NCBI RefSeq assembly: GCF_019746015.1
Contig: NZ_JAIESM010000022.1
Span: 22,765-86,764, forward strand
Direction of reading: 5' to 3'
Source of the DNA: Sphingomonas sp.
GTDB lineage: Bacteria > Pseudomonadota > Alphaproteobacteria > Sphingomonadales > Sphingomonadaceae
DNA length: 64,000 bases
In this document: piece after piece, positions 1 through 8,135 of the stretch
Layout of the letters: every line of letters starts with the position of its first letter
Numbering within the stretch: the first letter of the stretch is position 1
Program-made: the position numbers and the translations under genes
The notes under the pieces: model-generated
Database searches by the model: none
The model's input: only the letters and a program-made list of their open reading frames with translations
Told to the model about the DNA's origin: nothing

Positions 1-2
1 AG

Positions 3-713
3 GGCATGCGCATCGGCGTGCTGCGCCCGCAGATGACCGAGGCGCAGGCGCGCGTCTATGATGCGGCACTGGCAGTGCTGAAATCGCGCGGCGCCGAGCT
101 GGTGGATGTGGAGGCGCCCGCCGCGCCCGGGCTGGGCGAGGCGGAGTTCCAGGTGCTGATCACCGAGCTGAAGGCCGACATGGCGAGCTACCTCGCCACC
201 GCGCCGGCAGCGGTGAAGGCGCGCAGCCTCGACGATCTGATCGCCTTCAACCGGGCCAATGCGGCGGCCGAAATGCCCTATTTCGGCCAGGAAACTTTCG
301 AGGCGGCGGCAAAGACCAAGGGGCTGGACGATTGGGAATATCGCGGCGCGCGCGCGAAATCCCAGCGGCTGGCCGGCGCCGAAGGAATCGATGCGATGCT
401 GGCCAAGGCCAGGGTCAGCCTGATCGTGGCGCCCACCACGGGGCCGGCCTGGCTGATCGAGCCGGTTTATGGCGATCAGGGGCAGGGGCCATCGGCCAGC
501 CGCCTGCCCGCCGTGTCGGGCTATCCGCACCTGACCGTGCCGATGGGGCTGGTGCGCGGCCTGCCGGTGGGCCTGTCGTTCATCGGCCCGGCGTTTAGCG
601 AGGCGCTGTTGCTGAGCGCGGGCTATGACTATGAACAGGCCGCGCGCGCCCGCGTCGCGCCGCGCTATCTGCCCAGCGCCGATATCGGCCCGGGCCAGGA
701 CGGCGCGCGGTAG
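3..713 (+). CDS. Amidase-family protein, C-terminal part (5' end outside window)
   Basis: The open frame runs in from the left edge and ends at TAG 711-713, so only about the last 236 residues are present. An ATG at 6 is available, but the visible protein begins in the middle of a fold, so this is a 3' fragment. The tail resembles the end of amidase-signature (GatA-like) enzymes: a run reading LIVAPTTGPAW, then SRLPAVSGYPHLTVPMG and GLPVGLSFIG, which is the typical closing beta-alpha segment of that family. The Ser-Ser-Lys catalytic region lies upstream and is not visible, so activity and substrate cannot be judged. These enzymes hydrolyse amides, often of unknown physiological substrate. The neighbouring genes are unrelated (sugar uptake) and point the other way. 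Confidence 0.75.
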   Translation, partial: GMRIGVLRPQMTEAQARVYDAALAVLKSRGAELVDVEAPAAPGLGEAEFQVLITELKADMASYLATAPAAVKARSLDDLIAFNRANAAAEMPYFGQETFEAAAKTKGLDDWEYRGARAKSQRLAGAEGIDAMLAKARVSLIVAPTTGPAWLIEPVYGDQGQGPSASRLPAVSGYPHLTVPMGLVRGLPVGLSFIGPAFSEALLLSAGYDYEQAARARVAPRYLPSADIGPGQDGAR

Positions 714-754
714 CTTATTTTGAGGCGGCCCCGGCCCGCACCCTGACTGTGCTC

Positions 755-857
755 GTCACCCCGGGCTCGACCCGGGGTCCCGCTTTTCCTTGTGCGCGGC
801 GCCACAGATTGCAGCGCCTGAAAAGGCAGCGGGACCCCGGGTCAGGCCCGGGGTGAC
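755..857. repeat. Palindromic intergenic repeat, family A copy 1
   Basis: Two arms of about 29 nt lie head to head: 755-783 begins GTCACCCCGGGCTC and 829-857 ends GGCCCGGGGTGAC. Each arm is itself an imperfect CCCCGG palindrome and together they can form one long hairpin. Closely similar copies occur at 45158-45263 and 49664-49743. It sits between the amidase and the convergent transporter gene, where it could also act as a transcription barrier. Confidence 0.8.
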
Positions 858-893
858 GGCAATGCTCTCAAAAGCCGCTCGACCAAAATCCCC

Positions 894-2417
894 CTACACC
901 GCCTGCGCAGCCGGCGTGGGCGCAGGCGCCGCCACGCGCAGCATGGCAAGCGCGGCCAGCAGCATTACCGCGCTGGCAAAGGCCATGGTGTAGATCGGCT
1001 GGCCGGGGAACCACATCTTCATGATCGACCCCATCAGGGTTGCCACCAGCAATTGCGGCACCACCACGAAAACGTTGAACAGCCCCATATAGACACCCAG
1101 CTTCGCCTGCGGCAGCGAGGCGGCCAGAATGGCATAGGGCATGGCGAGGATCGACGCCCAGGCAATGCCGATGCCCACCTCGCTGACCAGCAGCCACTGA
1201 GCGTCGCGGATCAGGAAGAAGCTGGCATAGCCCGCCGCCCCGCACAGCAGCCCCAGCACATGCGTGCGCGCCGCGCCGATCCGCCTGGCCAGCATCGGCA
1301 GCAAGGTGAGCGCGGCGATGGCGGCGACGCCGTTATAGGTGGCAAACAGCACATCGACCCAGTTGGCCGCGGCCTGGAACGCCGCGCTCTTGGCGTCGGT
1401 CGTGCCGAAAGCATGCTCGGCGACGACGGCGGTGGTGTTGATCCACATGATGAACAGCGCCGACCAGCTGAAGAACTGCACCAGCGCCAGCCGCTTCATC
1501 AGCTGGGGCATGCCGGAAAAATCGCCCACGATGGAGCCCAGCAGCGCCGGCGGCCGCCCCGCGCGCGCGCCGCGAATGGCAATGATGCTGGCCAGGCCAT
1601 AGGCCGCCATCAGCGCGGCAAGCAGGTACATTTCCTGCTGGAAGCTGAAATGGCGCACCGCCGCCGCCACCACGGCGCCACCGGCGATCCAGGCGATGCT
1701 GGCGCCCATCGTGCGCTCGGCGAGCAGGCGGATGGTGTCGCCGCCGCCGTCGTGCCCGTCGCGCTCGAACCGGGCCATCTCCTCGGGGCTGTATTCGCGC
1801 GTGGTCAGCACCGTCCAGCCGACTGCCACGAACAGGCAGGCGCCGCCGAACCAGAAGGCATAGCGCACGGTATCGGGAATGGCGCCGGGCGGCGCGGTGT
1901 TCGCCACGCCCCACAGCTCGAGCAGCTTGGGAAACAGCGAGCCGACCACCGCGCCCGCGCCGATGAACGCGGTCTGCACCGCATAGCCGCTGGCATGCTG
2001 ATCCTTGGGCAGCATGTCGCCGACAAAGGCGCGGAACGGCTCCATCGAGATGTTCAGGCTGGCATCGAGCACCCACAGCATGAACGCGGCGACCAGCAGC
2101 GCCGGCGCCAGCGGCATCACGAACAGCGCCAGCGTCGCCAGCAGCGCGCCGGCCAGGAAATAGGGCCGCCGCCGCCCCAGCGCGCCCAGCCAGGTACGGT
2201 CGCTGAAATGCCCGATCACCGGCTGCACCAGCAGCCCGGTCAGCGGGGCCGCGACCCAAAGCGCGGGCAGCTTGTTCAGAATGTCCGGGTCGTCGGGCGA
2301 CAGCGTCTGGAAGATGCGGCTCATATTCGCATTCTGCAGCGCAAAGCCGATCTGGATGCCGAAAAAGCCGAACGAGATATTCCAGAGCCCAGCGGCGGAC
2401 TGGCGCGGTTTTGTCAT
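894..2417 (-). CDS. MFS sugar transporter, SLC45/MalY-like (maltose/maltodextrin import)
   Basis: 507-residue polytopic inner-membrane protein with about 12 hydrophobic segments. The opening (GLWNISFGFFGIQIGFALQN) and the loop with HFSDRTWLGALGRRRPY are typical of the SLC45/sucrose-transporter type of MFS proton symporter. In Caulobacter the MalY transporter of this type imports maltose after TonB-dependent uptake through MalA; here the gene lies next to a LacI regulator that diverges from a MalA-type receptor, the same arrangement. ATG 2415-2417 starts in a GC-rich stretch with a GGGGAGGGG-like ribosome site just upstream. It is about 75 bp downstream of the regulator, so the two are probably co-transcribed. 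The function as a maltose/maltodextrin carrier is inferred from family plus context; sucrose or another disaccharide is the main alternative. Confidence 0.8.
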   Translation of the reverse strand: MTKPRQSAAGLWNISFGFFGIQIGFALQNANMSRIFQTLSPDDPDILNKLPALWVAAPLTGLLVQPVIGHFSDRTWLGALGRRRPYFLAGALLATLALFVMPLAPALLVAAFMLWVLDASLNISMEPFRAFVGDMLPKDQHASGYAVQTAFIGAGAVVGSLFPKLLELWGVANTAPPGAIPDTVRYAFWFGGACLFVAVGWTVLTTREYSPEEMARFERDGHDGGGDTIRLLAERTMGASIAWIAGGAVVAAAVRHFSFQQEMYLLAALMAAYGLASIIAIRGARAGRPPALLGSIVGDFSGMPQLMKRLALVQFFSWSALFIMWINTTAVVAEHAFGTTDAKSAAFQAAANWVDVLFATYNGVAAIAALTLLPMLARRIGAARTHVLGLLCGAAGYASFFLIRDAQWLLVSEVGIGIAWASILAMPYAILAASLPQAKLGVYMGLFNVFVVVPQLLVATLMGSIMKMWFPGQPIYTMAFASAVMLLAALAMLRVAAPAPTPAAQAV

Positions 2418-2492
2418 TTCCCCTCCCCGGGCCTTACGCGCGCGAGGGTGGCAGGGGGGCGGGCCGGCTGCAATCCCCCGGGGCCGCGCCGA

Positions 2493-3515
2493 TCAGCCGG
2501 TGGTCGATCCGCGCACGATCAGCCGGCCTGGCAGCAGGATGGTTTCCGCCGTCTCGCCGCGAATGAGCTTCAGCAGCGCATCGACCAGCATTTCGCCGGC
2601 CAGCAGATAGGGCTGGGCAATGGTGGTCAGCGGCGGGTGGGTCAGGCTGGCGGCGGGAATATCGTCAAAACCCACCACGGCCACGTCTGCGGGCACGCTG
2701 AGGCCGAGTTCGCCCAGCGCCTTCAGCGCGCCGATCGCGATCGTGTCGCTCGCGCAGAACAGCGCGTCGGGTGCCGGCCCGCGCCGCACCAGCTCGTGCA
2801 CCGCGTCATAGCCGGCCTGCTGGGTGTTGAGTGCATCGACCTGCGCCACCACCTCCGCGTCCAGCCCGGCTACCGCAACCGCCTGGCAAAGCCCACGATG
2901 GCGATCGTCGAATTCGGGATAATGGCTGGAGGCCTGACCGACAAAGGCGATGCGCCGACGCCCGGCGGCGACCAGATGCGCGCCCGCCAGCTCGCCGCCG
3001 CGCACATTGTCGCAGCCGATCACCGTGCCGGCGGCACCCTGATCGGGGCTGCCCCAGCGCACGAACTTGGTCCCCTGTGCCACCAGCTGGTCGAGCCGGG
3101 TGCGATAATCCTCGAAATCGCCATAGCCGAGCAGGATGATGCCATCGGCCTTGTGGCTGTCCTCATAATCGACGTGCCAGTCGCTCGACAGCTGCTGGAA
3201 CGAGGTGAGCAGGTCATAGCCCCTGAGCGCACAGGTGCGGGTGAGCGACCCTAGCATCGACAGGAAGAAGGGATTGATCAGCGACTGGTCGGGCGTCGGA
3301 TCCTCGAAGAACAGCAGCGCCAGCGTGCGCGACTGGCGGCGGCGCAGCGACGAGGCGTTCTTGTCGACCGTGTAGTTCAGCTGGCGGGCAATCGCCTCGA
3401 TCCGCTTGCGCGTGGCCTCGCTCACCGCCGGGCTGCCCGACAGCGCGCGGCTGACCGTGGGCTGGGACACGCCGGCCAGCTGGGCAATGTCGAAAGAGGT
3501 CGTGCGTTCCTTCAC
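2493..3515 (-). CDS. LacI-family transcriptional regulator of the maltodextrin locus
   Basis: 340 residues, the usual LacI length. Residues 8-30 form the helix-turn-helix (FDIAQLAGVSQPTVSRALSG), followed by the hinge helix region (RKRIEAIARQLNYTVDKNA) and a periplasmic-binding-protein-like effector domain ending with VAVVGFDDIPAASLTHPPLT, a strong LacI signature. It presumably binds a maltodextrin-derived sugar and controls both the transporter behind it and the TonB receptor that diverges from it across a 245-bp promoter region. This matches MalI in the Caulobacter maltose locus; that equivalence and the sense of regulation (repressor, relieved by sugar) are inferred. The palindrome at 3620-3631 is the best operator candidate. 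Confidence 0.88.
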   Translation of the reverse strand: MKERTTSFDIAQLAGVSQPTVSRALSGSPAVSEATRKRIEAIARQLNYTVDKNASSLRRRQSRTLALLFFEDPTPDQSLINPFFLSMLGSLTRTCALRGYDLLTSFQQLSSDWHVDYEDSHKADGIILLGYGDFEDYRTRLDQLVAQGTKFVRWGSPDQGAAGTVIGCDNVRGGELAGAHLVAAGRRRIAFVGQASSHYPEFDDRHRGLCQAVAVAGLDAEVVAQVDALNTQQAGYDAVHELVRRGPAPDALFCASDTIAIGALKALGELGLSVPADVAVVGFDDIPAASLTHPPLTTIAQPYLLAGEMLVDALLKLIRGETAETILLPGRLIVRGSTTG

Positions 3516-3619
3516 GGCCAGGCATTCCCCTCGCTACGCCTACACGCCCGGTACTTGCGGGTCGGGCCGAGGCTATCGCAAATTGCTGCGCAGCAAAAGC
3601 ACGAATTGAATACGTATGT

Positions 3620-3631
3620 GGGAATGTTCCC
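3620..3631. promoter_or_regulatory. Candidate LacI-family operator
   Basis: GGGAATGTTCCC, a palindrome except for the two central bases, lies inside the 245-bp gap between the divergent LacI regulator and the TonB receptor, about 105 bp upstream of the regulator start. Size and symmetry fit a LacI-type operator with a central pyrimidine-purine step. No clear -35/-10 pair could be assigned. The rest of the gap (3516-3760) shows no other obvious structure. Confidence 0.4.
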
Positions 3632-3760
3632 CTCCTGTGCCGATAAATGCGACATCCCGCCAATTGGTTGGGTGGGCGCAATGGGGCGCGTCCAGGAACA
3701 GAAACGGGCTGACGCCGTCCAGAAGGGCTGCGCAGCCGACATTCGGAGGGGCTTTTCGGT

Positions 3761-6553
3761 ATGACCGCCATCTATCGTCGCAACACGCTCAAGATCGGCG
3801 CCAGCGCGCTGGCGATCGGGCTTGCCGCGTTCGGCACATCGGCCGCGCAGGCGCAGGCGACCGCTGCCGCCGCGCAAGGCCCGAACCAGGCGCCCGACCA
3901 AGCCCCGGCCGACGAGACCAGCGGCGACATCGTCGTCCAGGGCTTCCGCCAGTCGCTGGAAAGCGCGATCGGCACCAAGAAGGGCCGCGACCAGATTGTT
4001 GAATCGGTGACGGCGGAAGACATTGGCCGTCTGCCCGATGCCTCGATCGGTGAATCGATTGCCCGCCTGCCGGGCCTTGCCGCGCAGCGCATTTCGGGCC
4101 GCGCCGCCTCGATCTCGATCCGCGGCCTCGCGCCGGACTTCTCGACCACGCTGCTCAACGGCCGCGAGCAGACCTCGACCGGCGACAACCGCGCGGTCGA
4201 GTTCGACCAGTATCCGTCGGAAGTCATCAGCCAGGTGCTGGTCTACAAGACGCCGCAGGCCAACATCGTCGGCCAGGGTCTGTCGGGCACGGTCGACCTG
4301 CGCACCATCCGCCCGCTGGAACTGACCAAGCGCATCATCTCGGTCGGCGCGCGCGGCACCTATGTCGATACCGGCACCCTCAACGCCCGCACCGGCCAGT
4401 TCGGCTATCGCGCGAATGCCGTCTATGCCGACAAGTTCCTCAACGACACCCTCGGCGTGGTGCTGTCGGTCGCCTATAACAACGAGCCTTATCAGAACCG
4501 CGAATTCAACGCCTGGGGCTATGCCGGGCGGCCGCAGGGCAGCGTGATCGGCGGCTCGAAGTCGTACAACACCTCCACCACGCTGGAGCGTTTCGGCCTT
4601 CAGGGCACGGTGCAGTGGCAGCCGATCCCCGAGCTGACCGCGACCGTGGACGGTTTCTATTCGAGCTTCAACGACGACCAGATCAAGCGCGGCGTCGAAC
4701 TGCCGCTGGGCTTTGCGGTCGGTACCGGCGCCAACGACGTGCGGCTGACGCCGGGCACCGTGCAGAACGGCGTCATCACCTCGGGCACCTTCTCCAACGT
4801 GAAGGGCGTGGTGCGCAACGACGTGTTCCAGCGCCGCGCGAAGCTCTACGCCTTTGGCTATAACCTGAAATATGAAGGCGAGAATGGCTGGAGCGCGATG
4901 CTCGACATCAGCTATTCGCGCACCGACCGCAACGAGCTGGTGCTGGAAAGCTATGCCGGCACCGGCCGCGGCCAGGGCAATGGCGCCACCGACACGCTGG
5001 CCTTCACCAGCACGACGACGGGCACCACCTTCCGCCCGACGCTGAACTATGGCGATTACAATTCCATCCTGCTGACCAGCCCGCAGGGCTGGGGCGGCAA
5101 CCAGACCGCCGTCAACGGCCAGCGCATTCTCGGCGGGCAGGACGGTTACTATAACAACCGCATCATCCGCGACCAGCTGGGCCAGTACCGGGTCGAGGTG
5201 ACCAAGAAGTTCGGTGGCAACTTCATCGACTCGGTGACGTTCGGCCTGAACTATACCGACCGCAGCAAGAATCTGCGCCCGGACGAGTTCTTCCTGGGGC
5301 TGGCGGCCAATACCAATGGCACCACCAGCGTGGCAGTGCCGCCGCAGTTCCGCCTGGGCACCAGCAACCTGACCTTCGGACTGGGGCCGGTGATCAGCTA
5401 TGATCCGATCGCGCTGATCAATGCCGGGGTCTACAACCGCGTGCCCAATCCGTTCGGCGACGTGGTGGTGAAGGCGTTCGACGTGTCGGAAAAGCTGCTG
5501 ACCGCCTATCTGCAGACCAATATCAAGTCCGAATTCAGCTTCGGCACGCTGACCGGCAATGTCGGCTTGCAGATGATCGCCACCGACCAGAATTCGCAAG
5601 GCGCGACGGCGATCTTCTTGGGTACCAACCCCAATGGCTCGCCCAATATCGGCGCGCGGTTCCGCAACGCCAGCACCGGCTATTACGACTTCCTGCCCAG
5701 CCTCAACCTGTCGATGCGGTTCAACAGCGACTGGGTGATCCGCGTCGGCGCGGCGCGTGAAATCATCCGGCCGCGGCTTGACGATATGCGCGCGACGCTG
5801 TCGTTCGGTGTCGACAACAACAATGGCCTCGTCACCGGCGGCTCGGGCAATCCCAATCTGCGGCCGTGGCGCGCCAACGCGTTCGACCTGTCGATCGAAA
5901 AATATTTCGGCGCCCGCGGCTATCTGGCGGTGCAGACCTTCTTCAAGGATCTGAAGAGCTATATCTACAACGCCGACATTCCGTTCGACTTCACCGGCTT
6001 CCCGGTGCCGAACATCGGCCGGCCGATCAACTTCCAGGGCTTCGTCAACGCGCCGATCAACGGCCAGGGCGGCAACATCTATGGCGTCGAACTGGCGGGT
6101 ACTGTGCCGTTCGAGATCATCACGCCGGCGCTCTCCGGCTTCGGCATCACGGGCAGCGCCTCGTTCACCGAAACCAGCATCCGCCCGACTCCGGGCCAGC
6201 CGCCGGAGCAGCTGCCCGGCTTCTCGAAGGTGGTTGCCAACGTCTCGGGCTATTTCGAGAAATGGGGCTTCAACGCGCGCGGCAGCATCCGCTACCGGTC
6301 GAGCTTCGTCGGTGAACTGTCGGGCTTTGGCGCCGCCCGCACGCGCCGCACGGTGCTGGGTGAAACGCTGTTCGACGCGCAGATCGGCTATGACTTCAGC
6401 AAGGGGCCGCTGAAGGGCCTGTCGCTCTACATCCAGGGCCAGAACCTGCTCGACACGCCGCTGCGCACGCAGGACCCGGGCCTGCCGTTCAACGTGATCG
6501 ACTTCCAGACCTATGGCCGGCGCTTCCTGGCGGGCTTCACCTATCGCTATTAA
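3761..6553 (+). CDS. TonB-dependent receptor, MalA-like (maltodextrin uptake)
   Basis: 930 residues. A signal peptide ends near residue 30 (GTSAAQAQA), followed by an Ala/Pro/Gln linker and a TonB-box-like stretch (DIVVQGF). The plug domain has GRLPDASIGESIARLPGL and the conserved IRGLAPDFSTTLLNGR; the C-terminus closes in Phe/Tyr-rich strands ending FTYRY, as expected for an outer-membrane beta-barrel. The plug is of the Xanthomonas/Caulobacter receptor type to which Caulobacter MalA belongs. Adjacent amylases, glucosidases and sugar carriers make malto-oligosaccharides the likely cargo. ATG 3761 is preceded by a GGAGGGG ribosome site. A strong hairpin follows its stop codon, which may set receptor expression apart from the enzymes downstream. 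Exact substrate size is not deducible. Confidence 0.88.
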   Translation: MTAIYRRNTLKIGASALAIGLAAFGTSAAQAQATAAAAQGPNQAPDQAPADETSGDIVVQGFRQSLESAIGTKKGRDQIVESVTAEDIGRLPDASIGESIARLPGLAAQRISGRAASISIRGLAPDFSTTLLNGREQTSTGDNRAVEFDQYPSEVISQVLVYKTPQANIVGQGLSGTVDLRTIRPLELTKRIISVGARGTYVDTGTLNARTGQFGYRANAVYADKFLNDTLGVVLSVAYNNEPYQNREFNAWGYAGRPQGSVIGGSKSYNTSTTLERFGLQGTVQWQPIPELTATVDGFYSSFNDDQIKRGVELPLGFAVGTGANDVRLTPGTVQNGVITSGTFSNVKGVVRNDVFQRRAKLYAFGYNLKYEGENGWSAMLDISYSRTDRNELVLESYAGTGRGQGNGATDTLAFTSTTTGTTFRPTLNYGDYNSILLTSPQGWGGNQTAVNGQRILGGQDGYYNNRIIRDQLGQYRVEVTKKFGGNFIDSVTFGLNYTDRSKNLRPDEFFLGLAANTNGTTSVAVPPQFRLGTSNLTFGLGPVISYDPIALINAGVYNRVPNPFGDVVVKAFDVSEKLLTAYLQTNIKSEFSFGTLTGNVGLQMIATDQNSQGATAIFLGTNPNGSPNIGARFRNASTGYYDFLPSLNLSMRFNSDWVIRVGAAREIIRPRLDDMRATLSFGVDNNNGLVTGGSGNPNLRPWRANAFDLSIEKYFGARGYLAVQTFFKDLKSYIYNADIPFDFTGFPVPNIGRPINFQGFVNAPINGQGGNIYGVELAGTVPFEIITPALSGFGITGSASFTETSIRPTPGQPPEQLPGFSKVVANVSGYFEKWGFNARGSIRYRSSFVGELSGFGAARTRRTVLGETLFDAQIGYDFSKGPLKGLSLYIQGQNLLDTPLRTQDPGLPFNVIDFQTYGRRFLAGFTYRY

Positions 6554-6566
6554 GCGGTAAACCGGC

Positions 6567-6595
6567 CCCTGCCCGGCCGTGTTGGCCGGGCAGGG
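6567..6595. terminator. Perfect 12-bp GC hairpin between receptor and halogenase
   Basis: CCCTGCCCGGCC (6567-6578) pairs perfectly with 6584-6595 around a 5-nt loop. There is no T-run after it, so it is not a classical intrinsic terminator. It sits 13 nt after the receptor stop codon and 19 nt before the next start, where it could act as a partial terminator or as a 3' stabiliser that yields more receptor than enzyme mRNA. That role is inferred. Confidence 0.55.
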
Positions 6596-6614
6596 TAACC
6601 TGCAAGAGGGTGGC

Positions 6615-8135
6615 ATGGCGCGCGCGCGGATTGGCGACATTGTCATCGTCGGCGGTGGCACGGCGGGATGGATGGCGGCGGCGGCGCTCGTGCGCTTCGC
6701 CGGGCGCAACGCACGCATCACGCTGATCGAATCCGACGAGATCGGCACGGTCGGCGTTGGTGAGGCGACGATTCCGCAGATCAAGCTGTTCAACCAGGGC
6801 CTGGGCATTGCCGAGCCTGATTTCGTGCGCGCGACGCAAGGCAGCTTCAAGCTGGGCATCGAATTTGTCGGCTGGGGTGCGGCCGACAGTCGCTATATCC
6901 ACGCGTTCGGCATGGTCGGCCAGCCTTTGGGGCTGCTGCCCTTCCACCATTACTGGCTGCGCGCGCGGGCCGAGGGGTCGCCCGTCTCGCTCTGGGATTA
7001 TTCGACCGGCGCGCAGGCCGCCGCCGCCAACCGCTTCCAGCCGCCCGCTGACCAGCCCGGGCGGATGCCGGCCGGGCATGATTATGCCTTCCACTTCGAC
7101 GCCGGCCTTTATGCCGCCTACCTGCGTCGCCGGGCCGAAGCAGCCGGCGTCATCCGGCGCGAGGGGCGCATTGCCGACGTGCGGCTGCGCGGCGAGGACG
7201 GCTTTGTCGAGGGCGTGACGCTGGCCGATGGCACCCGCATCGACGGTGCGCTGTTCATCGATTGCTCGGGCTTTCGCGGGCTGCTGATCGAGCAGGCGCT
7301 GGGCGCGGGCTATGACGACTGGTCGCGCTGGCTGCCGTGCGACCGGGCGCTCGCGGTGCCCTGTGCTCGGGTGGCGCCGCTCACCCCCTATACCCGCTCG
7401 ACCGCGCATGCCGCTGGCTGGCAGTGGCGGATCCCGCTCCAGCACCGCACCGGCAACGGCCTCGTTTATTGCAGCGCGCATCTGGACGATGACAGTGCCG
7501 CGCGCCAGCTGCTCGCCGGGCTGGACGGCGAAGCGCTGGGCGATCCGCGCCCGCTCAAATTCACCACCGGCAAGCGGCGGGCGATGTGGGTGAAGAACTG
7601 CGTCGCGCTGGGGCTGGCGGCCGGGTTCATGGAGCCGCTTGAATCGACCAGCATCCACCTGATCCAGGCCGGCATCGCGCGGTTGCTCAACCTGTTCCCC
7701 GATGCTGGTTTCGACCCCGCCGACATTGCCGAGTTCAACCGGCAGAGCGATTTCGAGTGGCAGGCGATCCGTGATTTCCTGGTGCTGCACTATCACGCCA
7801 ATCGCCGCGACGAGCCGTTCTGGCGAGACTGTGCAGCGATGGCGGTGCCCGATGGCCTGTCCGCCAGGCTCGCGCTGTTCCGCGCCAATGGCCGGCTGTT
7901 CCGCGAGCATGAGGAGCTGTTCACCGAGCTGGGCTGGCTGCAGGTGCTGGTCGGGCAGGGGGTGATGCCGGCCGGCTATCATCCGCTGGCCGATGCGCTG
8001 CCCGCTGCCGAGCTTGCCCGCTTTCTGGAGGCGATGCGCCGCCACAGCGCGGACAGTGCAGCGGCACTGCCTGACCATGCCGATTTCATCGCGCGCCACT
8101 GCGCTGCGCCCAAGCTGGAGCTGACCCCCGCATGA
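6615..8135 (+). CDS. Flavin-dependent tryptophan-halogenase-like protein 1
   Basis: 506 residues from ATG 6615, chosen because GAGGGTGG lies just upstream and the protein then begins directly with the FAD fold; an in-frame start at 6579 would add 12 unrelated residues. All hallmark motifs of flavin-dependent halogenases are present: FAD motif GGGTAGW (13-19), Lys79 in GSFKLGIEF (the position of catalytic Lys79 of PrnA), WQWRIP (269-274, the WxWxIP motif that separates halogenases from monooxygenases) and Glu343 in GFMEPLEST. An FADH2-dependent halogenation using a partner flavin reductase is therefore chemically plausible; no reductase is in the window. Genes of this type sit beside TonB receptors in Xanthomonas and Brevundimonas (for example BrvH), with unknown natural substrates. 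The stop overlaps the next gene (ATGA). Confidence 0.85.
   Translation: MARARIGDIVIVGGGTAGWMAAAALVRFAGRNARITLIESDEIGTVGVGEATIPQIKLFNQGLGIAEPDFVRATQGSFKLGIEFVGWGAADSRYIHAFGMVGQPLGLLPFHHYWLRARAEGSPVSLWDYSTGAQAAAANRFQPPADQPGRMPAGHDYAFHFDAGLYAAYLRRRAEAAGVIRREGRIADVRLRGEDGFVEGVTLADGTRIDGALFIDCSGFRGLLIEQALGAGYDDWSRWLPCDRALAVPCARVAPLTPYTRSTAHAAGWQWRIPLQHRTGNGLVYCSAHLDDDSAARQLLAGLDGEALGDPRPLKFTTGKRRAMWVKNCVALGLAAGFMEPLESTSIHLIQAGIARLLNLFPDAGFDPADIAEFNRQSDFEWQAIRDFLVLHYHANRRDEPFWRDCAAMAVPDGLSARLALFRANGRLFREHEELFTELGWLQVLVGQGVMPAGYHPLADALPAAELARFLEAMRRHSADSAAALPDHADFIARHCAAPKLELTPA

Noticed and set aside
1053..3254. 733-codon plus-strand frame over the MFS and LacI genes
   Set aside because: Shadow of two well-supported minus-strand genes; repetitive Arg/Gln/His composition.
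3512..6859. 1115-codon open frame antisense to the TonB receptor
   Set aside because: Same cause. Composition is Arg/Ala/Asp-rich, no motif, no ribosome site, and the receptor on the other strand has full plug and barrel features.
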